Shown here: positions 7,551 through 16,245 of the stretch, one piece after another
Layout: each line of letters starts with the position of its first letter
Position numbering within the stretch: position 1 is the first letter of the stretch
NCBI GenBank assembly: GCA_048262455.1
Contig: JBLXFD010000004.1
Span: forward strand, 139,377-203,376
DNA length: 64,000 nt
Direction of reading: 5' to 3'
Source of the DNA: Psychromarinibacter sp048262455
GTDB lineage: Bacteria > Pseudomonadota > Alphaproteobacteria > Rhodobacterales > Rhodobacteraceae
Position numbers and translations under genes: made by a program
The notes under the pieces: generated by a model
What the model was told of the DNA's origin: nothing
Database searches by the model: none
What the model saw: the letters and a program-made list of their open reading frames with translations, nothing else

Positions 7551-9176
7551 TCAGTCCTCGATATCCCGCGTCGGCGTCTCGGGTTTCATCCCGCCGCGCT
7601 GGCGCGCCTCTGTCGCGGTGCCGTTCAGTTCCCAGTCGCCCGCCACGGCGCGCTCCGCGTACTCGGACCAGCGGTCCGACCAGTCGCCCAGCTCGTAGCC
7701 ATGCCAGGGTGGCTGCGGTGTCAGGCGTGGCAGGTCCAGCTCTTCCCAGATGTCCTTGGCGCGGCGCATGAACGGCTCTCGCGGCAACGCCAGCGGCGGC
7801 ATGTCGGCCTTCAGCGTCGCGTCGATCATCAAGGTGGAATCGGTGCCGCTGCGGCCCGACTTCGGCCCGTGCCCCCCAGAGCGGTAGGGCGTGATGTGTA
7901 CGTCCGTGGTCAGGTTCGAGCGGTAGGCGATGGACCAGAAGATCGCGTCGGCGTTGTTCGGCTCGATGTCCTCTGACACCGCGATCACCACCTTGCCGCA
8001 CTGCGCCTGCAGCGTCGCCGCCCCCTGAAGGCCGCGCCAGACCTCGGTCTGCGGCGCGCTGCGGTCGAACTGCAGGAAGATCACCTTGCGGATATTGGTC
8101 AGCGGCTCGTGCATCACCACGCGCTTGATGCCCTTGACGTTCAACACTTTCTTGAGATGCTCGAGGTACAGCGGCTCGTAAGCAACCTTCTTCAAGGTCG
8201 AGCTTTCGCTGGGCGTCACCTGGCTGACGATGGACACAAACACCGCCGACTTGCGCATGGTGATCGCGGTCACCTGCATCGACATGTTGAAGTCCTCCAG
8301 CGCCACGTGGCCGTGACTTTCGCCGAAGGGGCCTTCCGGTTCGAGGTAGTCGGTGGAGATCTCGCCCTCGATGACGAATTCCGCGTCCGCCGGCACCTCC
8401 AGGTCCACGGTGCGGCAGCGCACGGTGCGGATCGGTGCGCCGATCAGCCCGCCGGCGACGGCCATCTCGTCCTCGTCGATGGGCAATTTCTGCGGGCCGG
8501 TGAACAGGATCGCCGGGGCGCAGCCAACGACGATCGCCACCGGCATCTTCTCGCCGCGTTCCTTGTACTTCAGCCAGTGCTGGTAGCCCCCCGCCCCGCC
8601 GAGACGGCTGGCCATGCGAACCCCCAGCCGGTCGCGCGCCTTCAGCTGGCCACGGTAGGTGCCCATGTTGCGTACACCGGTTTCAGGGTCTTTCGTCACC
8701 ACCAGCGTCGCCGTCAGGTAGGGCGCGGCGTCGAAACCGGGGGTGGAGATCGGCACCGGCAGCGCCGCCAGCCCGCCGCCGGGGCGGGTCAGGTCGTCGC
8801 CGGTCATCACGATCTCCTGGCAGGAGGCGTCGGTGACGGTCTCGGGTTGGATCGGGCGCTCCATCGCGCGGACCCAGACGCTGCCGATCTCGTCCACCGG
8901 CACACCAAGCCCGGCGGCGTAGATCTCGGGGCTCGCCGCCAGCGCGCCCACCGCGACCGCGTTGTCGTAGCGGGTGCCCCTGGCGTCGGTGACATTGGTG
9001 AACAGGAAAGCCTTGCGGTCTTCCGCCGGGATGCCGCCCTGGAACTGCCAGCGCGCCAGCGGGTGCAGCTCGCTGTCCTTGTCGATGGCGCGGTCGATCC
9101 GGGTCAGCAGGTTGCGCGCCTCCAGCCGGCGCAGATGTTCCTGGAAGTCGGCGGGGGCCGCGATCTGTGAAGTCAT
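7551..9176 (-). CDS. UbiD family decarboxylase (prenylated-FMN dependent)
   Basis: A 541-aa UbiD-fold protein expected to catalyse reversible decarboxylation of an aromatic or unsaturated acid with prenylated FMN. Recognisable segments are the LPVPISTPGFDAAPYLTATL region, NMGTYRGQLKARDRLG, MPVAIVVGCAPAILF and, crucially, EGEISTDYLEPEGPFGESHGH (about residues 278-298), which carries the conserved acidic residues of the active site. The ATG at 9176 follows GGGAAAGACAGGC. It is transcribed after the Bug-type binding-protein gene, with a terminator-like hairpin between them. No UbiX-type flavin prenyltransferase is seen in the window, so the cofactor must be made elsewhere. Pairing with molybdenum hydroxylase genes suggests hydroxylation plus decarboxylation of one substrate. 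Confidence 0.92.
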   Translation of the reverse strand: MTSQIAAPADFQEHLRRLEARNLLTRIDRAIDKDSELHPLARWQFQGGIPAEDRKAFLFTNVTDARGTRYDNAVAVGALAASPEIYAAGLGVPVDEIGSVWVRAMERPIQPETVTDASCQEIVMTGDDLTRPGGGLAALPVPISTPGFDAAPYLTATLVVTKDPETGVRNMGTYRGQLKARDRLGVRMASRLGGAGGYQHWLKYKERGEKMPVAIVVGCAPAILFTGPQKLPIDEDEMAVAGGLIGAPIRTVRCRTVDLEVPADAEFVIEGEISTDYLEPEGPFGESHGHVALEDFNMSMQVTAITMRKSAVFVSIVSQVTPSESSTLKKVAYEPLYLEHLKKVLNVKGIKRVVMHEPLTNIRKVIFLQFDRSAPQTEVWRGLQGAATLQAQCGKVVIAVSEDIEPNNADAIFWSIAYRSNLTTDVHITPYRSGGHGPKSGRSGTDSTLMIDATLKADMPPLALPREPFMRRAKDIWEELDLPRLTPQPPWHGYELGDWSDRWSEYAERAVAGDWELNGTATEARQRGGMKPETPTRDIED

Positions 9177-9191
9177 GCCTGTCTTTCCCTG

Positions 9192-9225
9192 AAAAACGCC
9201 GCCTCCCGCGGGGGAGAGGCGGCGC
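9192..9225 (-). terminator. Rho-independent-like terminator between tctC-type and ubiD-type genes
   Basis: On the minus strand a 9-bp stem (CGCCGCCTC 9197-9205 with GAGGCGGCG 9216-9224) is followed by five T residues (9196-9192). It lies after the binding-protein stop and before the UbiD ribosome binding site, so it probably lowers rather than abolishes expression of the decarboxylase. Confidence 0.7.
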
Positions 9226-9278
9226 GAAAGTGAGTGGTGCCGTGGCACCCGCGGACCATCACGGCCCGCGGGATCTCT

Positions 9279-10331
9279 CTACTTGACCTCTTCCGCGCCC
9301 GACGTATCGATCGCGGTCATCACGTCGGCGATCAGCGCGTCGCTGGCGCCCATGATCTCGGCCATGATCTCGTCCATCTCGGCGCCGGAGGCCGGCTCGA
9401 TGATGGCCGACCGCTTCTCGGCGGCGGCAAGGAAATCCGGGTCGGCGATCATCGCGTCGAAAGCCGCGCGCAGGCCCTCGATGATCGGCTCGGGGGTGTC
9501 CGGGTGAACCATCATTGACCGCCCGATGGGGGCCGAGGCGCCGAGGAAGCGCAGCACCGCCTGGCCATCGGGATCGTCCGTCAGCTCCTGCATCAGCGGC
9601 ACGTCCGCCAGCTCGGGATGACGCTCGAGCCCGGTCTGAACGACGATGTTCAGCGTGCCGTCACCCAGGTCGCCCGGGTCCGAAACGAACGAGGCGTAGT
9701 TCTGCGACAGCATGTCGGCCTCGCCGCGGATGGCGGCCAGTACCGTGGCCTGCGAGCCGTCGTAGCCGCAGATCAGCCGCAGGTTCAGCCCCGCCGCGTT
9801 CTTCAGCGCCGCGGCCTGCTGGGCAGAGCGGGCATTGCGGCCGGTGCAGGCGACGATAATCTCCTTGTCGCGCATCTCCTCGGCCGTGGTGGCCTTGTCG
9901 GAGCGCACCGCGAAGGCGGCGTTGGCAGTGGCGAAACGGCCGACAAAGCGGAAGTCCGTGGCATCCCAGCTTGCCGCGTCGGGGCGCAGGAACTGGATGT
10001 GGCCAAGGCTGTCGGGCAGGATCGCCACGGTCAGCCCGTCCGGGGTGCCGGTGTTGATGAACGCCGCCGCCGCCTTGCGGCCGCCGCCGCCGGGCTGGTG
10101 CTGGACGATCACCTCGGGGTTGCCGGGGATGTGCGCGCCCATGAATTCCGCCGCGAGCTGGGCGTAGAGGTCGTAGGATCCGCCGGGCGGGTGGCCGATC
10201 AGGATCGTCAGGGTCTCGCCCGCGTAGGTGTCTTCCATCGATTGGGCGCTGGCCGCGCCTGCGCCGAAGGCGGTCGCCGCCGCAAGGGCGCCCACCGCGC
10301 CCACGGCGCGCAGAGTTTTGGTGACGTGCAT
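9279..10331 (-). CDS. Tripartite tricarboxylate transporter substrate-binding protein (TctC/Bug family)
   Basis: A 350-aa periplasmic binding protein. The signal peptide is the first roughly 28 residues (MHVTKTLRAVGAVGA...GAASAQS), with an Ala-x-Ala cleavage site. The mature start AGETLTILIGHPPGGSYDLYAQL carries the Bug-family PGGxxD loop that binds a carboxylate. ATG 10331 follows GGGAGGAAAAGC. The gene is divergent from the fused TctA-TctB permease at 10484 and they should form one uptake system for an organic acid. A good minus-strand promoter (TTGCCA, 16 nt, TATAAT) lies upstream. Substrate specificity cannot be read from sequence; context suggests an aromatic or heterocyclic carboxylate. 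Confidence 0.92.
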   Translation of the reverse strand: MHVTKTLRAVGAVGALAAATAFGAGAASAQSMEDTYAGETLTILIGHPPGGSYDLYAQLAAEFMGAHIPGNPEVIVQHQPGGGGRKAAAAFINTGTPDGLTVAILPDSLGHIQFLRPDAASWDATDFRFVGRFATANAAFAVRSDKATTAEEMRDKEIIVACTGRNARSAQQAAALKNAAGLNLRLICGYDGSQATVLAAIRGEADMLSQNYASFVSDPGDLGDGTLNIVVQTGLERHPELADVPLMQELTDDPDGQAVLRFLGASAPIGRSMMVHPDTPEPIIEGLRAAFDAMIADPDFLAAAEKRSAIIEPASGAEMDEIMAEIMGASDALIADVMTAIDTSGAEEVK

Positions 10332-10387
10332 GCTTTTCCTCCCTTTGAGTGCCGATCCACGGGCCCGGAAGCTGTCAGTGAAATCGG

Positions 10388-10436
10388 TTGTCAGTATTAC
10401 TGCCATACATTATACCAAAACGCAATCGGCTGGCAA
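10388..10436. promoter_or_regulatory. Overlapping divergent promoters for tctC-type and tctAB-type genes
   Basis: Plus strand: TTGTCA (10388-10393), 17 nt, TATACC (10411-10416), pointing at the TctAB gene. Minus strand: TTGCCA (10436-10431), 16 nt, TATAAT (10414-10409), pointing at the TctC-type gene. The -10 boxes overlap, and CATACATTA (10404-10412), related to the 1.5 kb element, covers both. The perfect palindrome CAGTATTACTG (10392-10402) lies in the rightward spacer. A repressor bound here would shut both directions. Confidence 0.55.
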
Positions 10437-10483
10437 AGAGGCGCGATCCGCGCGACCGGAGACCGGCAAGGGGAGGAACATCG

Positions 10484-12499
10484 GTGATCGAAGCCGCCAT
10501 TGAAGCTTTATGGATCATCGGCGATCCGTCGCGCCTGATCTTCGTGGCCCTCGGCGTGGTGCTGGGCCTGATGATCGGCGTGATCCCCGGGATCGGCGGC
10601 CTCGTCGGGCTGGCCCTGCTGCTGCCTTTCACCTTCTCCATGGACCCTTATACCGCGCTGGCCTTCCTGGTGGGGGTGCAATCGGTCACCACCACCTCCG
10701 ATACCATCCCGGCGGTGCTGTTCGGCGTGCCGGGCACCACCGGCTCGGCGGCGACGGTGCTGGACGGGTACCCGATGGCCAAGCGGGGCGAGGCCGGCCG
10801 GGCCTTCGGCGCGGCCTTCACCGCCTCGGTCTGCGGCGGTCTGTTCGGCGCGGTGGTGCTGGCGATCTCGATCCCGATCCTGCGGCCCTTTATTCTCGCC
10901 ATCGGCACGCCGGAGCTGCTGGCGATCTGCCTGCTGGGCCTGACGCTGATCGTGTCACTCAGCCACGGCGCGCTGTTCAAGGGGCTGGTGGCGGCGGCGC
11001 TGGGCCTGCTGCTGGCGACCATCGGCGACGAGTCGCAGACCGGCCAGCTGCGCTGGACCTTCGGCTCGTTCTACCTGTGGGACGGGCTGAGCCTGGTGCC
11101 GGTGGCGCTGGGTCTCTTCGCGGTGCCCGAGATGATCGACCTGGGCGCCGCCAAGCGCAGCATCGCCCGCGACGGAAAGAAGATGTCGCCCTGGGACCAG
11201 GTCGAGGGCATGCGCGACGTGTTCAAGAACTGGTGGCTGGTGCTGCGGTGCTCGAGCATCGGCACCTTCCTCGGCTCGATCCCCGGCCTCGGGGCGAACG
11301 TGATCGACTGGATCTCCTACGGCTATGCCGCCCGCGCCCTGCCCGGCGCGCGAGAGACCTTCGGCAAGGGCGACGTGCGCGGAGTGATCGCCTCGGAGGC
11401 CGCCAACAACGCCAAGGAAGGCGGCGCGCTGGTGCCGACGCTGGCCTTCGGCGTGCCCGGCTCCGCCTCGATGGCGATCCTGCTGGGCGCCTTCCTGATC
11501 CACGGCATCGCGCCCGGTCCGAACATGCTGGACCGCGATCTCGACATCACCTTCACGCTCATCTGGACCGTGGCGATCGCCAATATTCTCGGCGCCGGCA
11601 TCTGCTTCGGCCTCGCCGGCCAGTTCGCCAAGATCGCGGCGGTGCGGGCCGGGCTGCTGGTGCCGCTGGTCTTCGGCATCATGGTGATCGGCGCCTACCA
11701 GGGCGCGAAGGACTACAGCGACCTGATCGTGCTGGCCGCCTTCGGTGCGCTGGGATGGATCATGAAGCGCCTGTCCTGGCCCCGCGCGCCGCTGATCCTG
11801 GCCTTCGTGCTGGGCGGGCTGGTGGAAAGCTACCTGTTCATCTCGCAGCTGCGCTACGGCTTCGGCTGGATGGCGCAGCCCCTGCCCGCGCTGGCGCTGG
11901 TGGTGATCGCCTTCCTGCTGCTGCGGCCGCTGGCGGTGCGCTTCCTGCCCGGCTGGCGCCGGCGGCAGGCCGAGGTGGCCGCGCCCTCCGGGACGCCCGC
12001 CGCCACCGCCGCCCACGGCACCCGGGGCGAGATGATCGCCGACTCGCTGCTCTGGGGCGGGGTGATCGCGGTGATGCTGTACGTCTACTTCAGCTCTGCC
12101 GGCTGGGCCGCGCCCGCGCGCATGCTGCCGCAGGCGGTGGCCATCGCCGGGCTGATCGCGGCCGCCGGCTTCGTGGTCTTCCGCCTGATGGGGCGGATCC
12201 CGCCGATGCAGATCTCGGACCGCGAGCCGCTGGGCACCGTGCTGGTGCAGGCCGCCTGGATCGGCGGGCTGATCGTCGGCGTGCGGCTGGTCGGCATGGT
12301 CCCGGCGATTGCGCTGTTCGGCTTCGCCTACATGCTGGTCGAAGGACGCACCAAGCCGCACCACGCCCTGCTGATCCTGCTGCCGTTCCTCGGCGGCATC
12401 TACTTCCTGTTCCACGAAATGCTGCACATCCCCTGGCCGCAATCGCTGCTGGGCGACCTGCTTCCCGAACTGCGCCGGGCAACCGGCCGCATGATCTGA
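10484..12499 (+). CDS. Fused TctA-TctB tripartite tricarboxylate transporter permease
   Basis: A 671-aa membrane protein. Residues about 1-500 are TctA-like, with the signature IGVIPGIGGLVGLALLLPFTF near residue 28, GVPGTTGSAATVLDGYPMA and a second GVPGSASMAILLGAF. After a short polar linker rich in Ala/Thr/Gly (about 505-520), residues about 525-671 form a TctB-like four-helix domain starting at DSLLWGGVIAVMLYVYF. TctA and TctB are usually separate proteins, so this is a fusion of both membrane subunits. The start is GTG 10484, placed by GGGGAGGA eight bases upstream. It takes up substrate delivered by the divergently encoded binding protein, using an ion gradient. The next gene follows after 16 bp. 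Confidence 0.92.
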   Translation: MIEAAIEALWIIGDPSRLIFVALGVVLGLMIGVIPGIGGLVGLALLLPFTFSMDPYTALAFLVGVQSVTTTSDTIPAVLFGVPGTTGSAATVLDGYPMAKRGEAGRAFGAAFTASVCGGLFGAVVLAISIPILRPFILAIGTPELLAICLLGLTLIVSLSHGALFKGLVAAALGLLLATIGDESQTGQLRWTFGSFYLWDGLSLVPVALGLFAVPEMIDLGAAKRSIARDGKKMSPWDQVEGMRDVFKNWWLVLRCSSIGTFLGSIPGLGANVIDWISYGYAARALPGARETFGKGDVRGVIASEAANNAKEGGALVPTLAFGVPGSASMAILLGAFLIHGIAPGPNMLDRDLDITFTLIWTVAIANILGAGICFGLAGQFAKIAAVRAGLLVPLVFGIMVIGAYQGAKDYSDLIVLAAFGALGWIMKRLSWPRAPLILAFVLGGLVESYLFISQLRYGFGWMAQPLPALALVVIAFLLLRPLAVRFLPGWRRRQAEVAAPSGTPAATAAHGTRGEMIADSLLWGGVIAVMLYVYFSSAGWAAPARMLPQAVAIAGLIAAAGFVVFRLMGRIPPMQISDREPLGTVLVQAAWIGGLIVGVRLVGMVPAIALFGFAYMLVEGRTKPHHALLILLPFLGGIYFLFHEMLHIPWPQSLLGDLLPELRRATGRMI

Positions 12500-12515
12500 C
12501 CTGAAAGGACCTGCC

Positions 12516-14273
12516 GTGAAGGACGAGACCCAACCCGAGGGCGAACAGCTGCCGAACCACCCGCTTTACGGCAGCGACCTGATCGCCGAGGCGATGCGCG
12601 AGCAGGGCTTCCCCTACATCTGCCTCAACCCCGGCGCCAGCTACAGGGGGCTGCACGACAGCCTGGTCAACCACCTTGGCAACCAGACCCCCGAGATCGT
12701 CACCTGCATGCATGAGGAGCACGCGGTCGGCATCGCCCAGGGCTACGCCAAGGTCACCGACAAGGCGCTGGCGGTGGCGGTGCATTCCAACGTCGGGCTG
12801 ATGCATGCCTCCATGGGCATCTTCAACGCCTGGTGCGACCGCACGCCGATGCTGGTGATTGGCGCCACCGGACCGCTCGACGCCGCCAAGCGCCGGCCGT
12901 GGATCGAGTGGATCCACACCACCGTCGACCAGGGCAGCATGGTGCGCGGCTATACCAAGTGGGACGACCAGCCCGCCTCGCCCGAGGCGGCGGTGGAATC
13001 GATCCGGCGCGGGGTGATGCTGGCCAATACCCGTCCCTCCGGCCCGGTCTACGTGAACCTCGACGTCTCGGTGCAGGAACAGGACGTGGCAGAGCGGCCC
13101 GACCTCGGCTCGGTCGCCCGCGTCAAGACCCCCGAGGACGCAGAGCCGCCCCGCCGCGCGCTGGCGCAGGCGCTGGAGATCCTGTCGAAGGCCGAGCGGC
13201 CGTTCATCTTCTGCGGCCGCGGCACCCGCAGCGAGGAAGCCTGGGCCGACCGCATCGCCCTGGCCGAACGCCTCGGCGCCCGCACCACCAGCCACATGAA
13301 GCTGCCCGCCGGCTTTCCCACCACGCACCCCGCCTTCATCGGCGAGACCGGCTGGCGCCTGAAAGGCCGCGTGCTGGAGGCGATCCGGAACGCCGACGCG
13401 ATCCTGATGCTCGACTGGCTGGACGCCGGCAACGCGATCAAGCTGGCCTTCCCCCCGGGAATGGAGCGGCCGCCGATCATCAACGTATCGAACGACTTCC
13501 ACATACATCGCGGCTGGAACATGGATTACGGCGGGCTGCCCGAGGTGGACGTGGCGATCCCCACCGTCACCGAGACCGCCGTGCGCGCCCTGCTGGACGG
13601 GCTGGGCGGCGAGGCGGCGCCGCAGCCGCTGGCCTCCTGGGACGTACCGCAACCGCCGGCGAAGGGCGAAATCGGCCTGATGGACCTGGCCCGCGCCTTC
13701 CACCGTGCCAGCCGGGACCGCGAGATCTCGATCACCGGGCGCCCGCTGGGCTGGCCGCAGAACGGCAACGAGATCACCCACCCCCTGGGCTTCCTCGGGC
13801 ACACCGGCGGCGGCGGCCTCGGCGCCGGCCCGGCGATCGCGGTGGGCGCGGCGCTTGGCCTGCGCGAGATCGGGTCGGACCGGCGCGCCGTGGCGATCCT
13901 CGGGGACGGCGACTACACCATGGGGCTGACCTCGATCTGGAACGCAGCGACGCTGAAGCTGCCGGTGCTGTTCCTGATCGCCAACAACCACTCCTACTAC
14001 AACGACGAGGATCACCAGATCAAAGTCGCCCGCCGCCGTGGCCGGCCTGAGGAGAACGCGCCCATCGGCCAGCGCATGCAGGGGCCGGAGCCGGACCTCG
14101 CCGGGCTGGCGCGGAACCTGGGGCTGGAGGCCCCTGCCCCGGTCACCGACCTCGCCGACCTGCCCGCCGCGCTGAACCGCGCATTGGACCGTCTGGCCGA
14201 GGGCGCGGCGGTCGTGCTCGACGTGCGGGTGCGCGCCGAAGACATCGGCACCGAGATGGTGGAACTGGACTGA
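12516..14273 (+). CDS. Thiamine-diphosphate-dependent enzyme (acetolactate synthase / benzoylformate decarboxylase superfamily)
   Basis: A 585-aa TPP enzyme with the usual Pyr, middle and PP domains. The cofactor-activating Glu is in CMHEEHAV (about residue 67). The Mg-TPP motif begins GDGDYTMG (about 464) and ends with IANNHSYYND (about 490). The GTG start at 12516 follows GAAAGGA. Such enzymes cleave or form bonds next to a keto group, for example decarboxylation of aryl-2-oxoacids. The N-terminal motif NPGASYRGLHDSLVN is almost repeated in the second TPP enzyme at 50.9 kb, marking a distinct subgroup. It is coupled to the downstream hydrolase (TGATG overlap) and likely belongs to the same transport and catabolism unit. 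Precise substrate unknown. Confidence 0.88.
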   Translation: MKDETQPEGEQLPNHPLYGSDLIAEAMREQGFPYICLNPGASYRGLHDSLVNHLGNQTPEIVTCMHEEHAVGIAQGYAKVTDKALAVAVHSNVGLMHASMGIFNAWCDRTPMLVIGATGPLDAAKRRPWIEWIHTTVDQGSMVRGYTKWDDQPASPEAAVESIRRGVMLANTRPSGPVYVNLDVSVQEQDVAERPDLGSVARVKTPEDAEPPRRALAQALEILSKAERPFIFCGRGTRSEEAWADRIALAERLGARTTSHMKLPAGFPTTHPAFIGETGWRLKGRVLEAIRNADAILMLDWLDAGNAIKLAFPPGMERPPIINVSNDFHIHRGWNMDYGGLPEVDVAIPTVTETAVRALLDGLGGEAAPQPLASWDVPQPPAKGEIGLMDLARAFHRASRDREISITGRPLGWPQNGNEITHPLGFLGHTGGGGLGAGPAIAVGAALGLREIGSDRRAVAILGDGDYTMGLTSIWNAATLKLPVLFLIANNHSYYNDEDHQIKVARRRGRPEENAPIGQRMQGPEPDLAGLARNLGLEAPAPVTDLADLPAALNRALDRLAEGAAVVLDVRVRAEDIGTEMVELD

Positions 14274-15079
14274 TGGCGCTGCGCGACAAGGCCGAAGGCT
14301 TCGCCAAGGCGCAGGACGGCACCCGGCTGCGCTATGTCACCTGGCCCGGCACCCCGGGCGCGCGCCGGGTGGTGCTGATCCACGCGCTTGCGATGGCGGC
14401 GGAGTTCTGGGAGGACACCGCCGCCGCGCTGGGGGACGGCTGGGAGGTGCTGGCGCTCGACTGCCGGGGCCACGGCGCCTCGGACAAGCCGGCGGGGCCC
14501 TACTCGGCCGAGCTGTTCGCCGATGACGTCGCCGCCGTGATGGATCACGCCGGCTGGCAGGACGCGGTGGTCGCGGGCGCCTCGATGGGCGGCTGCGTGG
14601 CGATGGGCGTGGCCGCGCGGCACCCGCAGCGGGTGCGCGGCCTCGGGCTGATCGACACCACCGCCTGGTATGGCGAGGGCGCCGTGGACGCCTGGGAAGA
14701 GCGCGGGCAGAAGGCGGTCTCAGGCGGCATGGAGGCGCTGGTGGGCTTCCAGAAGACGCGCTGGTTCTCCGATGCCTTCCGCGAGGCGAACCCGGCCACG
14801 GTGGAGCGCGCGGTGAAGATCTTCCTCGCCAACGACCCCGCGCCGTACCTGGAAACCTGCCGCATGCTCGGCCGCTGCGACCTGCGCGACGCGCTCGGTG
14901 GCTTCACCTGCAAAACCGCGATTATGGTGGGCGAAGAGGATTACGCTACCCCCGTCGCCATGGCAGAGGCGCTGGCCGGCGCGATCCCGCAGGCGCAAAT
15001 GCGGGTAGTGCCGCAGGTGCGCCACTTCACCCCGCTGGAAGTGCCAGGCACGGTGGCAGAGGTCATCGGCGCGACCTGA
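14273..15079 (+). CDS. Alpha/beta hydrolase, 3-oxoadipate enol-lactonase-like
   Basis: A 268-aa alpha/beta-hydrolase fold protein. The nucleophile elbow is GASMGGCV (Ser about residue 103). The acid is in VGEEDYATP and the catalytic His is in VRHFTPLEVP near the C-terminus, so the triad is complete. The oxyanion region is VVLIHALAM, where Ala takes the usual Gly position. Overall layout resembles PcaD-type enol-lactonases and ring-cleavage-product hydrolases. It overlaps the TPP enzyme stop by one base (TGATG). It is the last gene of the rightward unit from 10484 and is followed by a hairpin and then insertion-sequence debris. Reaction assigned only at family level. Confidence 0.85.
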   Translation: MALRDKAEGFAKAQDGTRLRYVTWPGTPGARRVVLIHALAMAAEFWEDTAAALGDGWEVLALDCRGHGASDKPAGPYSAELFADDVAAVMDHAGWQDAVVAGASMGGCVAMGVAARHPQRVRGLGLIDTTAWYGEGAVDAWEERGQKAVSGGMEALVGFQKTRWFSDAFREANPATVERAVKIFLANDPAPYLETCRMLGRCDLRDALGGFTCKTAIMVGEEDYATPVAMAEALAGAIPQAQMRVVPQVRHFTPLEVPGTVAEVIGAT

Positions 15080-15188
15080 GGCCAGCCAAAGCGACCATTG
15101 TTCATCATCGCAGGACGGCACGCCCCCACGTGCCATCCCACGCCCCAGATCGAAACTGAGCTCGCCCTCGAGGCTTCACAGAGCGCTT

Positions 15189-15209
15189 CGCCGGGCCTGA
15201 AGCCCGGCG
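15189..15209 (+). terminator. GC-rich hairpin after the hydrolase gene
   Basis: An 8-bp perfect stem CGCCGGGC / GCCCGGCG with a 5-nt loop lies 110 bp after the hydrolase stop. There is no T tract, so it could be a weak terminator or mRNA 3' end stabiliser. Confidence 0.35.
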
Positions 15210-15212
15210 GCA

Positions 15213-15396
15213 GGTTGCTGCCAGACTAATTCGAACCAGTCTCAGCTAGTCTAGTGTCCTGCCCGATCCGGTTCGGACGCCTGACCCTGGCTCCACCGGT
15301 GCGCCCACCGTTGCTGGGCGAGCACCACAAAGTTTTCGGTGAGATCTCTACCTGACGTGTCTGAAGGACAGCGGCAACGGCGGCGCTGTCAGAGGA
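15213..15396. mobile_element. Insertion-sequence end fragments
   Basis: The first 37 bases (from GGTTGCTGCCAGACTAATTC) closely match the left end of the intact IS6-family element at 18204, but no transposase follows. The remaining roughly 145 bases hold no supported gene. They end with GCTGTCAGAGGAGG, another IS6-like terminal sequence. This is best read as debris from nested or abortive insertions. Confidence 0.6.
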
Positions 15397-16009
15397 GGTG
15401 TCAGACGAATTCAAACCAGTCTCAGCAATGGCAGGACAGCTGCCCCTTATCCCGCGCAGAGGCCGCGCCACTCGGCGAGAGCGGCGGTGCGGTTCGTCTT
15501 GAAGATGTCCCGGCTGGAGAGGCTGCGTTCCTGGTTGAAGTGGTTGAAGACGGACGCGTGCACGTCGAAACGTCCGTGCTTGCGCAGCGTTTTCTAAGGA
15601 ATTTTAACGCTGCCTTCGTGACAAAGCTTTCCAGGACCTCGCCCTCGTGATCCACCGCGCGCCACAGGTAGTGCGTGTCACCGTTGATCTTCACGAACAC
15701 CTCGTCCAGATGCCAGCGCCAGTTGCTGGAGCGCATGCTCCCGATCCGCCGCCGGCGGATCTCCGAGGCGAACATCGGGCCGAACCGGTGCCACCAGAAG
15801 CGCACCGTCTCGTGGCTGACGTCGATGCCCCGCTCGTGCAGCAGGTCCTCCACGTTCCGCAGCGAGAGCGGGCAGCGGACGTAGAGCATTACCGCCAGGC
15901 GGATGATCTCGGGGCTCGTTTTGAAGTAGCGGAACGGGCTGCGGCTGGGCACGGGCAGAGGCCACTAAGGCCCCTGCCCCGCCTCAAGGCCGGTTCCTCT
16001 GACAGGTCC
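15397..16009 (-). pseudogene. IS6-family element with internally deleted transposase
   Basis: Terminal sequences GGTGTCAGACGAATTC (left) and the complement of GGACCTGTCAGAGG (right) match the intact element at 18204-19018. This copy is 613 bp instead of 815 bp. The transposase begins at GTG 15952 (PSRSPFRYFKTSPEIIR) and matches the intact copy through DEVFVKINGDTHYLWRAVDH. Just after FVTK it loses five residues. At about 15600 it then jumps over the catalytic-core segment containing the second Asp and the Glu, and continues out of frame. The original C-terminus (ALAEWRGLCAG) is still readable in another frame. It cannot encode an active DDE transposase. Confidence 0.85.
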
Positions 16010-16063
16010 CACAGGCGGGCCAGCGTGAATGCCCCCGCCGCGAGGCGCCCGTTGAGGGTGCCG

Positions 16064-16243
16064 CTACCTGACCCGTCCGAACCTCCGCGCTGCGACGAGC
16101 ATGGCGAGCGCGGCTAGAGCGGTGACGGCGGCCGCGACGGCGAGTGTGCCGTCGGAACCGTGATGGGCGTGGGGGACTGCAACGCCATGGGCGAAGGCGG
16201 GACTTGCGAGGATGACAGCAAGGGCGGCCGCGGCTGGAGGCGA
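16064..16243 (-). pseudogene. 3' fragment of a small secreted/membrane protein
   Basis: A minus-strand frame reads AAAALAVILASPAFAHG, like the end of a signal peptide. A His-containing stretch (VPHAHHGSDG), a hydrophobic segment (LAVAAAVTALAALAMLVAA) and a basic end RRFGRVR with stop at 16064 follow. The frame is closed by a stop just upstream, and no start codon lies between, exactly where the serine-recombinase fragment begins on the other strand. It is probably the remains of a short signal-anchored metal or copper-related protein cut by a rearrangement. Identity is uncertain. Confidence 0.45.
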
Positions 16244-16245
16244 CG

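Noticed and set aside
10955..14015. Long minus-strand open frames opposite the TctAB and TPP genes
   Set aside because: Products are low-complexity, rich in Arg, Gln, His and Gly, and mirror the coding strand. The plus strand has strong family motifs and ribosome sites.
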